DNA of 12,397 nucleotides from an uncultured Collinsella sp. (GTDB taxonomy: Bacteria > Actinomycetota > Coriobacteriia > Coriobacteriales > Coriobacteriaceae), in assembly GCA_958427895.1 (NCBI GenBank), contig CAUADW010000048.1, positions 1 through 12,397 on the forward strand, given 5' to 3'. Below are positions 6,221-12,397 of this stretch, one piece after another; the stretch's first letter is position 1; each line of letters opens with the position of its first letter. The position numbers and the translations under genes were made by a program. The notes below the pieces were generated by a model that saw nothing but the letters and a program-made list of their open reading frames with translations, was not told where the DNA came from and ran no database searches.

Positions 6221-8137
6221 CTAGGCGCGCTCCTCGATAGCACCGTTTCTATATGCATCGAGCAGCTGACGCAGGTCCTGGATTTGGCTGCGGATCTTGG
6301 CACCCGTATCGGTGTCGCTTACCATGCGGCGGCGGTCGGCCTCGTCAAAGCGGTTGGTCTCGCTTTCGATGTCCACGTTGCGCGTGAGTGCCTCGGCAAC
6401 CGTGGTAAAGGCTTGGTGCGACTTAAGGCGACATCCGCGCGAGCTTGAGATGAGCGTGTAGCCGGCAATGCCCGTTTTGGGGTGGTAGGCACGACAGAAA
6501 CCGCCATCGATGACCAGCAACTTGCCGTCGGCTCGGATAGGCCGCTCGCCCTTGGTGGTCTTGACCGGGGTGTGGCCGTTGATGATGTGGCCGGTCGGCG
6601 AACATGCCATGGGGGCAACGCCGAACTCGCGCATGACGTCGTCGCAGACCGAGGGCGACTTGGTAAGCGTAAAGTACGGGTCCATCGGCTCGACCCAGGT
6701 GCTCTTATCGGCGATATAGGCGCGCTCAAAGGTGCGCACCAGGCGTCCGCTGGCGGGTGAGTTAAAGCCGATCCACAGGTACCACATCCAGTCGAGGGCG
6801 TCGCGGTCGCCCACGCGCCAGGCGCGGCGGGCGATGCGGTCGCAAAAATCGAGATAATCGCGGCCGGCGTGCCAGGCACCCAGGCAGTTCATGCTGCTAA
6901 AGGTGCCGTCTTCGTTGAGTGGTACGCAGCCATGGAACAGCAGGTTGCCGTTGGTGACCTTGTACATCGAGCCGTGGGTGTAGAGGAAATCGATATGGCG
7001 ATGAAGGTGATCGGCGGTGACAAACTCGGACACGAGCTTGTCGATGATATGTTGCTCCTGGGGCGTGAGCGTGTAGGGGTCCGTCGGGTCGACGGTGGGG
7101 AAGTCGTTGGTCGTGAGCGGCCACACGCTGCCGTCGGCGAGCGTGACCGTGCCGGTGTCGTGGTCGATTTTGTCGAGCAGCAGACGGTCGGTCATGTCGA
7201 ACTCGGGGTGGCGCTGGATGATCTGGCCCTCGAGTTTAAAGAGCAGCACGTTGATGGCCTTGATTAGCGGGGTGATGGACTCACCGGCGGTGTAGGTGGC
7301 ATCGGCAAAGGCGACGAGCTCGCGCAGCGAGATGCCGTAGTCGTTCTCGAGGATCTCGTAATTGTCGTAGCGTAGGTTGTTGCGCAGCACGGTGGCGATG
7401 CAGGCGGGCTCACCGGCCGCAGCGCCCATCCACAGCAGGTCGTGGTTGCCCCACTGAATGTCGAGCGAATGGTAGGTGAGCAGACGGTCCATAATCTTGG
7501 CAGCGCCGCCGCCACGGTCGAAGATATCACCCACCAGGTGCAGGTGGTCGACGGCCAGGCGCTTAATGAGCGAGGCGAGCGACTCGATAAAGTCGTCGGC
7601 GCTGGCGGTCTCTAGGATGGACTCCACGATGCGCTCGTGATAACGCACACGATAGTTGTTCTCGTCCGGATGCGTGTGCAGCAACTCGTCGATGATGTAG
7701 GCGTAATCGCGCGGGATGGCCTTACGCACCTTGGAGCGCGTATAGCGACTCGAAAGCGAACGCGCCACCATGATGAGCTGGTCGAGCATGGTTTTGTACC
7801 AGGTGGGCGAGTCCTCGCGCCGGCTGCGGACCAGCTCGATCTTCTCGCGTGGATAGTAGATGAGCGTGCACAGCTCGCCCTTTTCGTCAAAGGAGAGCGT
7901 GTCGCCAAAGATCTCGTCGACATGTTCGCGCACGACACCCGAGCAGTTGTTGAGGATGTGCATAAAGGCTTCGTACTCGCCGTGCACGTCGCTCATAAAA
8001 TGCTCGGTGCCTTTGGGCAGGTTGAGAATGGCCGAGAGATTGATAATCTCGGTAAACGCGGATTGCTCGGTGGGAAATTGTCTCGACAGCAGACGCAGAT
8101 ACTTAAAGTCTTGCGGGTTGCGATCGAATGCAACCAT
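6221..8137 (-). CDS. fbp: Fructose-1,6-bisphosphatase, class III
   Basis: This 638-residue enzyme hydrolyses fructose 1,6-bisphosphate to fructose 6-phosphate and phosphate, the gluconeogenic step, in the cytoplasm. It has the class III (Firmicutes-type) arrangement with a metallophosphatase core: SDVHGEYEAF at 49-58, GDIFDRGGG at 203-211, WGNHDLLWMGAAAG at 229-242, then FHGCVPLNEDG at 401-411, GHTPVK at 521-526 and IDGGF at 543-547. These carry the Asp, His and Asn residues expected to bind two divalent metals. Length is close to the family norm of about 640-670 residues. Start ATG 8137 has GGAAGG 6 bases upstream and gives the family-like MVAFDRNPQDFKYL. The frame stays open another 60 codons upstream, but that stretch runs through the inverted repeat and lacks homology features. 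It is probably the first gene of the minus-strand unit leading into gtrA. Confidence 0.95.
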   Translation of the reverse strand: MVAFDRNPQDFKYLRLLSRQFPTEQSAFTEIINLSAILNLPKGTEHFMSDVHGEYEAFMHILNNCSGVVREHVDEIFGDTLSFDEKGELCTLIYYPREKIELVRSRREDSPTWYKTMLDQLIMVARSLSSRYTRSKVRKAIPRDYAYIIDELLHTHPDENNYRVRYHERIVESILETASADDFIESLASLIKRLAVDHLHLVGDIFDRGGGAAKIMDRLLTYHSLDIQWGNHDLLWMGAAAGEPACIATVLRNNLRYDNYEILENDYGISLRELVAFADATYTAGESITPLIKAINVLLFKLEGQIIQRHPEFDMTDRLLLDKIDHDTGTVTLADGSVWPLTTNDFPTVDPTDPYTLTPQEQHIIDKLVSEFVTADHLHRHIDFLYTHGSMYKVTNGNLLFHGCVPLNEDGTFSSMNCLGAWHAGRDYLDFCDRIARRAWRVGDRDALDWMWYLWIGFNSPASGRLVRTFERAYIADKSTWVEPMDPYFTLTKSPSVCDDVMREFGVAPMACSPTGHIINGHTPVKTTKGERPIRADGKLLVIDGGFCRAYHPKTGIAGYTLISSSRGCRLKSHQAFTTVAEALTRNVDIESETNRFDEADRRRMVSDTDTGAKIRSQIQDLRQLLDAYRNGAIEERA

Positions 8138-8164
8138 GAAACACCTTCCGATATGGTTGGTAAA

Positions 8165-8194
8165 ACTGATAAACAGCGTCAAACGTTTATCAGT
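8165..8194 (-). promoter_or_regulatory. fbp: Perfect 10-bp inverted repeat upstream of fbp (operator or leader hairpin)
   Basis: ACTGATAAAC (8165-8174) and GTTTATCAGT (8185-8194) are exact reverse complements separated by 10 bases, so half-site centres are 20 bp apart, about two helical turns. On the minus strand the spacer contains TTGACG, which resembles a -35 hexamer, although no good -10 lies at normal distance. The second arm runs into TTTT and ends 27 bases before the fbp start. It could be a dimeric regulator site for fbp or an mRNA leader hairpin. Confidence 0.6.
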
Positions 8195-8419
8195 ATGCGC
8201 CGGCTTTGTTTCGATTTTGCGCCGGCGGCTGAATTGTCGGCTGAACGGTTTGGTAAATCGATTTAGTTGAGGTTGATGTGTCGGTTGGGTGGAGGCGAAG
8301 GGGGTGATTTTGCCCATGTTGGCCCATGGCGGGGATGGGGATGTTCATGATAAAGATATTCAATGCAAATGGTTCGAATTGGTAAATAGTGGACGTTTGT
8401 ATCGTATTTAGGCTTGCTG

Positions 8420-8428
8420 TGAGATAAT
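8420..8428 (+). promoter_or_regulatory. Extended -10 promoter of the degV-family gene
   Basis: TG at 8420-8421, one base, then GATAAT at 8423-8428 forms an extended -10 element 28 bases before the ATG. No good -35 is present at 17 bp; TTGTAT at 8397-8402 is 20 bp away. The leader then carries AAGGAG (8445-8450), 6 bases before the start codon. Confidence 0.5.
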
Positions 8429-8456
8429 TTGCGCAGCAATACTTAAGGAGCCTCAT

Positions 8457-9347
8457 ATGAGTGATTTTGTCCTGACCTGTGAATCCGCCGCCGACCGAAC
8501 CCGTGAGTTCTTTGCGTCGCGCAATATCCCTGTCGTGTGTTTTCATTACGAGATCGACGATGTTGTCTATACGGACGATCTGTATCAGTCGATTACGCCG
8601 GACGAGTTTTTTGCCCAGATTGCCGCGGGCGCCATGCCCAAGACGTCTCAGGTGAGCGTGGGTGAGTACGAGGAGTTTTGGGAGCCGTTTGTTGCCGAGG
8701 GTAAAGACGTGCTGCACCTGGCGTTGTCGTCGGGTATTTCGGGCACGTATGGATCGGCCTGCGTTGCGGCACAGATGCTCGCGGATCGCTATCCTCAGGG
8801 CGGCAAGGTGCGCGTTATCGATTCGTTGGCGGCGTCTTCGGGCTTTGGCCTGCTGGCGGAATGTGCCGCCGACGTTCGCGATAACGGCGCTTCGCTCGAC
8901 GAGACGGCCGCTTGGATTGAGGAGCATAAACTCAACCTTCACCACTGGTTCTTCTCGACCGATCTGTCGAGCTACCTGCGCGGCGGTCGCATTTCGGCCG
9001 CGAGCGCGATTATCGGCACAGCGCTTAAAATTTGCCCACTTATGACGGTCGATTGCGAAGGTGGGCTGTCGCCACGTGAGAAGATTCGCACCAAGAAGCG
9101 CGCGATTTCCGAGATGGCTAAGACCATGATGAAACACGTGCAGGACGGTGTGGATTATTCGGGTAAGTGCATCTTGTCCCATTCGGCGTGCCGCGAGGAT
9201 GCCGAGGCCGTTGCGACGCTGATTGAGGAACAAGTTCCGCGGCTCAAAGGCAGGATTGAGATCAACAATATCGGTGCTCTGATTGGTTCGCACACCGGAC
9301 CTGGTACGGTTGCGCTCTTCTTTATGGGTGACAAACGCGTGGATTAA
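8457..9347 (+). CDS. DegV-family fatty acid-binding protein
   Basis: This 296-residue protein is of normal length for DegV/FakB proteins. These bind one long-chain fatty acid and, in the FakAB system, present it to the kinase FakA for phosphorylation and entry into phospholipid. Family landmarks are PKTSQVSVGEYEEF near 61-74, SSGISGTYGSA at 91-101, VIDSLAASSGFG near 128-139, the SYLRGGRIS loop, and a C-terminal GALIGSHTGPGTVALFF. The N-terminal first strand reads VLTCESAAD where DSTAD- or DSxxD-type motifs are usual, a small variation. Start ATG 8457 has a strong AAGGAG 6 bases upstream. It is apparently monocistronic, between an extended -10 promoter and a bidirectional terminator. No fakA-like kinase is in the window, so the lipid specificity and kinase partner are unknown. 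Confidence 0.92.
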   Translation: MSDFVLTCESAADRTREFFASRNIPVVCFHYEIDDVVYTDDLYQSITPDEFFAQIAAGAMPKTSQVSVGEYEEFWEPFVAEGKDVLHLALSSGISGTYGSACVAAQMLADRYPQGGKVRVIDSLAASSGFGLLAECAADVRDNGASLDETAAWIEEHKLNLHHWFFSTDLSSYLRGGRISAASAIIGTALKICPLMTVDCEGGLSPREKIRTKKRAISEMAKTMMKHVQDGVDYSGKCILSHSACREDAEAVATLIEEQVPRLKGRIEINNIGALIGSHTGPGTVALFFMGDKRVD

Positions 9348-9385
9348 CTTGGCCCATCACGTCGCGCACGATTGCTCAAACGAAA

Positions 9386-9424
9386 ACGGCCCGCCTCACG
9401 TTTGTGGGGCGGGCCTTGCTCTTG
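9386..9424. terminator. Bidirectional terminator between the degV-family and TIM-barrel genes
   Basis: GGCCCGCC (9388-9395) pairs with GGCGGGCC (9408-9415), and the inner CAC/GTG can extend the stem. On the minus strand the stem runs into GTTTTCGTTT, a good tail for the 9428-10519 gene. On the plus strand it runs into TTGCTCTTG, a weaker tail for the degV-family gene. Confidence 0.8.
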
Positions 9425-9427
9425 CGG

Positions 9428-10519
9428 TTAGCGTTTCTTTCCGCGGAAGAAGAAGCCGTGCAGCGAGGGCTTGAGTCCACGGTTGGCGCGACGCTCCTCG
9501 ATATGATCGTGGATTGAAGCGACGCGCTCGATGACTTCGTCGGGAATCGGCACGTCTGGATTCATGTTCTCGACCTGGCTGACCTCGGCGGCGGCGACCT
9601 GGTCGATAATGGGTACATCGTCGCGCGAGATGACGGGCGTGGCGTCTTCTTTCATCTTGCGGTAGCGCTGCATCATGTCGGTCTGCAGCTGTTGGGCCGA
9701 AGGCGGTGTCCAGATGATGGCGTTGGCACCGGCGGCGATGGTTTCACGGATGCTCTCGGGCGTCTTGCCGCCCGGTGCGATGAGCGGCAGGTTGGGATAG
9801 TGCTCGCGCAGCTCGCGCAGAACCTGCGGCGTGTTTTTGCCGGCCGCGATGTTGAGGATCTTGGCTCCGGCGCGCACTTTGGCATGCGCATCATCGTCGC
9901 AACGTACGACCGTGGCGATGACGGGGATGTCGGCGATGTTGGTGATGTGCTCGACCATCTCGGCAGTGGCAGGGGAGTTGACCACGCAGCCCGCCGCGCC
10001 CTGCATCTCGGAGACGGCTGCCATCTGTACGGAGCGCTTACCGGTCGTAGTTCCGCCGCCCACGCCTACAAAGACCGGGCACTCGGCGACAGTCAACAGC
10101 GCCTGCGTAATGGCAGGCTGTGGCGTGAAGGGGTAAACGGCAAAGACGGCATCGGCGTTGGAGTTGCGGATGACCGCGACGTCGGTGGTGTAGATAAGCG
10201 ACTTGATGCGACGGCCGAAGAGCGTAAAACCGCTGGCCTCCTCGATCTCGTCGGGCATGCGGAGGGCCGCCTTTCGCAAACGCCCGTCGATGGGCAGCGG
10301 CTCCATGGGGAGCAGGCCGTTGGGAGTTACGGCTACCTGGGGCTCGGTGAACTCGTCTGCGAGCTCGACCTCGGAGAAATCGACCGAGGCGACGATGTCC
10401 TCGTGAACCTCGGCGGGTACATCGATGGGAGCTTGGTCGTTTGTCGCGGCAGGCGCGTCGAAGGAACTGGTGCCGACAAAGGCGTCGACGCGCTCGTTTA
10501 GGTCGTTGAGGGTATCCAT
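9428..10519 (-). CDS. Uncharacterised TIM-barrel-like protein with an acidic N-terminal extension
   Basis: This soluble 363-residue protein is not one I can name. Residues 1-75 are acidic and probably disordered. From about 100 on, the pattern is an aldolase-type TIM barrel of alternating strands and helices: ADAVFAVYP, then VFVGVGGGTTTGKRS at 149-163, AAGCVVNSPATAEMV, IPVIATVVR, AGAKILNIAAGKNTP at 217-231, and PLIAPGGKTPESIRE with AGANAIIWTPPS at 245-274. The last two segments sit where KDPG-aldolase-like and related barrels hold a phosphate, so a phosphorylated ligand is possible. The C-terminal 60 residues are helical, ending in a basic FFFRGKKR. ATG 10519 is preceded by GAGG only 4 bases away; TAGAAT 11 bases upstream of the ATG could be a -10 giving a very short leader. 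No enzymatic role is assigned. Confidence 0.75.
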   Translation of the reverse strand: MDTLNDLNERVDAFVGTSSFDAPAATNDQAPIDVPAEVHEDIVASVDFSEVELADEFTEPQVAVTPNGLLPMEPLPIDGRLRKAALRMPDEIEEASGFTLFGRRIKSLIYTTDVAVIRNSNADAVFAVYPFTPQPAITQALLTVAECPVFVGVGGGTTTGKRSVQMAAVSEMQGAAGCVVNSPATAEMVEHITNIADIPVIATVVRCDDDAHAKVRAGAKILNIAAGKNTPQVLRELREHYPNLPLIAPGGKTPESIRETIAAGANAIIWTPPSAQQLQTDMMQRYRKMKEDATPVISRDDVPIIDQVAAAEVSQVENMNPDVPIPDEVIERVASIHDHIEERRANRGLKPSLHGFFFRGKKR

Positions 10520-10669
10520 GGATCCTCGATTCTATGCGATGGTGGTCGGCAGGGTGCCGGCAGCGTTGTGCTTGCTAAATCGTTTGACGAGTTGATTTTT
10601 CCCCGCCGCGCCATCCGTTAGACCGAAGGGCCGGCGAACGTGAAGGAGCTGTGGTGGCGGGTATTGAGG

Positions 10670-10678
10670 TGCTATCTT
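10670..10678 (+). promoter_or_regulatory. Possible extended -10 promoter of the small membrane protein gene
   Basis: TGC followed by TATCTT (10673-10678) resembles an extended -10 element about 32 bases before the ATG. No convincing -35 precedes it. The rest of the 191-base divergent gap (10520-10710) shows no gene. Confidence 0.3.
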
Positions 10679-10710
10679 GAATGTCCCGTTTAAAAGAGAG
10701 GTGACGCGGA

Positions 10711-10881
10711 ATGGAATTTACAGCAATGTTGGGCTCGATTGGCCTGTGTGTGGGCGCAATCGTAGCCGCCGCGGTCATCTACTTGGTGGTCACGGCCATT
10801 AAGGGAAAAAGGGCCGAGCGCAAGGAACGCGAGGCACTTAAGCAGCACCGTGACCAGCAGGACAAGCGCGCACGGAGATAG
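10711..10881 (+). CDS. Small single-pass membrane protein, 56 residues
   Basis: ATG 10711 is preceded by a GAGAGG-type Shine-Dalgarno sequence 8 to 9 bases upstream (near 10697-10702). The product is MEFTAMLGSIGLCVG, then a hydrophobic helix to about residue 28 (AIVAAAVIYLVVTAI), followed by a strongly charged helix rich in Lys, Arg, Glu and Gln ending in DKRARR. The layout suggests a short outside segment, one membrane span and a cytoplasmic amphipathic or coiled-coil tail. I do not recognise a family. Small proteins of this shape often act as membrane adaptors, but no partner can be inferred. It converges on the methyltransferase gene, with only 24 bases between the two stop codons, inside a shared inverted repeat. 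Confidence 0.65.
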   Translation: MEFTAMLGSIGLCVGAIVAAAVIYLVVTAIKGKRAERKEREALKQHRDQQDKRARR

Positions 10882-10906
10882 TTTGTTGAGTTTTGAATCC
10901 GTGCGC
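10868..10906. repeat. Inverted repeat bridging two converging gene ends
   Basis: GCGCACGGA (10868-10876) and TCCGTGCGC (10898-10906) are perfect 9-bp reverse complements with a 21-base loop. The left arm encodes the last residues of the small membrane protein and the right arm touches the methyltransferase stop codon. Neither side has a clean T-run, so it may be a weak bidirectional terminator or a protector of 3' ends. Confidence 0.5.
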
Positions 10907-12009
10907 TAGCTGCGTTTTCGGATCAGGGCGATGTAGAAGCCCTCAAAGTCGCGGCTGGGCGGAATGGTCAGCGTGCCGGGCATGCCGTTGGCGACGGACG
11001 AGACGTGGCCGGCGGCGATGGCCTCGGTGAGGGCGTTGCTCTCGACGCGCGGCTCTTCGCCGGCATCCTGGGCGCGACGCGTTTCACTTTCGCTCGGCGT
11101 GCCGTCGAGGGGGATAAGCTCGCAGTCCCTGTGCTTGTCGAGGGCCTCTTGCAGGGCGTCCTCGTTTTCCTGCGGCATAATCGAACAAGTCGAATAGACG
11201 AGCGTGCCGCCCGGTTTGAGGGCACCCATGGCGCGGTCCAGAAGTGCTCGCTGCGAGCGGGCGCACTTGCCGAGCAACTGCTCGGTGAGGCCGCGCAGAC
11301 TCTTTTCGTTGCCGCTGATGACGGTGCCCGTGCCGGTGCAGGGGGCGTCGAGCAGGATGCGGTCAAAGCGGAAGAACTCGTCGAGCTCGCGTGCGTCGAT
11401 GCGCATGACGGGCACGTTTTTTGCGCCTTGGCGGTGGAGGTTGGCTTCGAGCTTCTCGGCGCGGGGAATGCTCATCTCGCAGGCCGTGAGGTGTGCCTGG
11501 CCCTGGGTGAGGGCGGCGATCTGCGTCGTCTTGCCACCGGGGGCTGCGCACATGTCCAGGATGTCCTCGCCGGCCTGAGCGCCAAGGACCAACGGTGGCA
11601 TCATGGACGACAGGCTCTGCAAGTAGATCTTGCCGTCGCGGTAGATGTCGAGGTCCCACAGGTCGGAAACCTGGGCCTCGGGCAGGATGAAAGCGTCCGG
11701 GTACCAGGCAACGGTTTGGTGCGCGATCCCGGCCTCGTCGAGTGCGGCGGCGATGTCTTCGGCGGTCGCCTTGAGCGTGTTGGCGCGTAGTGTGACTGGG
11801 CGTGTGGCCGCGGCGCCAAAGCCCTCGATCATGAGCTGAGCATCGGTGGGTGCATAGGCGCCGGCGACCGTGTCGACCATAAAGCGCGGCAGGTCGGTGG
11901 CGCAGGGAAGGGCGGCAAGCTGGTCGGAAAGCTCGGTGGCGGCAAACTGCCTGAGCTTGAGCTCGGGCTTAACCTGCTTTTTCTGCTTACGACGACGCGG
12001 CTTGGACAT
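10906..12009 (-). CDS. RsmB/RsmF-type rRNA (cytosine-5) methyltransferase
   Basis: This 367-residue protein belongs to the NOL1/NOP2/Sun (RsmB/RsmF) family, which transfers a methyl group from S-adenosylmethionine to C5 of cytosine in ribosomal RNA. Motifs visible: SAM-binding DMCAAPGGKTT at 152-162, an acidic residue in ACEMS near 178 that would hold the ribose, DAPCTGTG at 221-228 with Cys224 (release cysteine), and YSTCSI at 272-277 with Cys275 (catalytic nucleophile). Both cysteines are present, so it should be active. There is a basic N-terminus (SKPRRRKQKKQ) but no NusB-like domain as in RsmB, and it stops after GFYIALIRK without the C-terminal PUA-like part of RsmF. The exact target base is therefore open. 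ATG 12009 has GGGAAGG 8 bases upstream. The gene lies 59 bases after the synthetase end on the same strand. Confidence 0.9.
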   Translation of the reverse strand: MSKPRRRKQKKQVKPELKLRQFAATELSDQLAALPCATDLPRFMVDTVAGAYAPTDAQLMIEGFGAAATRPVTLRANTLKATAEDIAAALDEAGIAHQTVAWYPDAFILPEAQVSDLWDLDIYRDGKIYLQSLSSMMPPLVLGAQAGEDILDMCAAPGGKTTQIAALTQGQAHLTACEMSIPRAEKLEANLHRQGAKNVPVMRIDARELDEFFRFDRILLDAPCTGTGTVISGNEKSLRGLTEQLLGKCARSQRALLDRAMGALKPGGTLVYSTCSIMPQENEDALQEALDKHRDCELIPLDGTPSESETRRAQDAGEEPRVESNALTEAIAAGHVSSVANGMPGTLTIPPSRDFEGFYIALIRKRS

Positions 12010-12047
12010 CCGTTTTTCCTTCCCGTCCCAAATTGACTACTTTCCAG

Positions 12048-12067
12048 GCACGCCGCTGCTGGCGTGC
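12048..12067. repeat. Hairpin directly after the synthetase stop codon
   Basis: GCACGCC (12048-12054) and GGCGTGC (12061-12067) form a 7-bp stem with a 6-base loop. It starts one base after the minus-strand TAA at 12069-12071. The minus-strand side has no T-run (CTGGAAAG follows), so it is unlikely to stop transcription fully. It may mark a processing or attenuation point before the methyltransferase gene. Confidence 0.4.
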
Positions 12068-12068
12068 T

Positions 12069-12397
12069 TTAGTACTGGCTCTCGTGCTTGCTGAAGAAGT
12101 CGAAGCGCGGGGGCAGCGGCTTCACGCGGTGCTCGCCGGGCTTCTCGCCCAGGCTCTCCACAAACTCGTCCGTGGAGGCAAAGATGTTATCCCAGCTAAA
12201 GAAGGCGACCGGATCGACGTCGAAGTACTCGCAGATGAGCTCGCAGCCGGCCGGAACGATGCCGTGCATCAGGACGGTCGCCACGCGCAGCTCGGTAAAG
12301 GCGTCGACCAGGGCCTGCGTCATGGCGGTGTTGGCCGGCTCACCCTCGAGCTTGTTGGCGGCCTTGGAGGCATCGCTCCAGCGCTTGTTGGCGGCGC
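12069..12397 (-). CDS. C-terminal end of a class I aminoacyl-tRNA synthetase, probably methionyl-tRNA synthetase (partial)
   Basis: The frame is open from the window edge to TAA at 12069, giving 108 residues of the C-terminus; the gene begins beyond 12397. The ATG at 12323 is internal, since the preceding codons read AANKRWSDASKAANKLEGE without a stop. The helix AMTQALVDAFTELRVATVLMHGIVPAGCELICEYF looks like the helical anticodon-binding domain of class I synthetases (ALR..A.LLHPI.P pattern). The closing WDNIFAS, LPPRFDFF and KHESQY resemble the ends of methionyl-tRNA synthetase-like proteins as I recall them. The catalytic HIGH and KMSKS motifs would lie outside the window, so the amino acid specificity is not proven. 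It lies just upstream of the rRNA methyltransferase, consistent with a translation-related unit. Confidence 0.65.
   Translation of the reverse strand, partial: AANKRWSDASKAANKLEGEPANTAMTQALVDAFTELRVATVLMHGIVPAGCELICEYFDVDPVAFFSWDNIFASTDEFVESLGEKPGEHRVKPLPPRFDFFSKHESQY

Larger units (their letters stand above)
8138..8456. other. Divergent intergenic region between fbp and the degV-family gene
   Basis: This 319-base gap holds the fbp leader with its inverted repeat (8165-8194), an AAATCGATTT palindrome at about 8252-8261, a G-rich stretch on the plus strand (about 8277-8342) and the plus-strand promoter near 8420. No small gene with a ribosome binding site was found in it. Confidence 0.7.

Noticed and set aside
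8138..8317. N-terminal extension of fbp by 60 codons
   Set aside because: ATG 8137 has a good ribosome binding site and begins the family-like N-terminus; the extension covers the inverted repeat and lacks homology features.
8277..8342. G-rich plus-strand stretch considered as a G-quadruplex or small gene
   Set aside because: The G-runs are mostly of two to five with irregular spacing, and no start with a ribosome binding site or coding pattern is present.
8190..9293. Minus-strand open frame of 367 codons opposite the degV-family gene
   Set aside because: The plus strand encodes a complete DegV-family protein; the antisense translation shows no fold pattern and its 3' part runs into the fbp leader.

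Overview
The window looks like a chromosomal segment of a high-GC Gram-positive bacterium, most likely a Coriobacteriia member such as Collinsella. This is inferred from base composition, a class III (Firmicutes-type) fructose bisphosphatase beside actinobacterial-style GC-rich genes, and secreted proteins with Ser/Lys/Asp-rich wall linkers. No mobile element, tRNA, rRNA, CRISPR array or prophage gene was seen.

Region 1 (1-5003, plus strand) is the most unusual part. It opens inside a cobalamin (B12) riboswitch whose 5' end lies outside the window. The riboswitch leads into two overlapping genes for cell-surface proteins. The first is a very large exported protein (about 1269 residues if one frame break near 817-821 is repaired). 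It has a signal peptide, four tandem DUF4430 (transcobalamin C-terminal-like) domains, a PQQ-like beta-propeller, one InlB-type repeat, a Gly-rich and Lys/Ser/Asp-rich stalk, and a C-terminal membrane anchor with a degenerate sorting motif. The second is an N-terminally anchored protein carrying one DUF4430 domain on a similar stalk. A strong terminator follows. The riboswitch, the transcobalamin-like domains and the surface anchoring together suggest a surface system that captures cobalamin or other corrinoids. Binding itself is inference.

Region 2 (5061-8194, minus strand) reads fbp (class III fructose-1,6-bisphosphatase), then two paralogous GtrA-family four-helix membrane proteins. A hairpin element separates the two gtrA genes and a terminator ends the cluster. 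A perfect 10-bp inverted repeat sits just upstream of fbp. A 319-nt divergent intergenic region follows.

Region 3 (8420-10519) holds a DegV-family lipid-binding protein on the plus strand. It converges, through a shared bidirectional terminator, on an uncharacterised TIM-barrel-like protein on the minus strand.

Region 4 (10520-12397) holds a 56-residue single-pass membrane protein on the plus strand. It converges on an RsmB/RsmF-type rRNA cytosine-5 methyltransferase on the minus strand. Upstream of that on the same strand is the C-terminal end of a class I aminoacyl-tRNA synthetase, probably methionyl-tRNA synthetase, which runs off the window edge. The last two may form a translation-related transcription unit.
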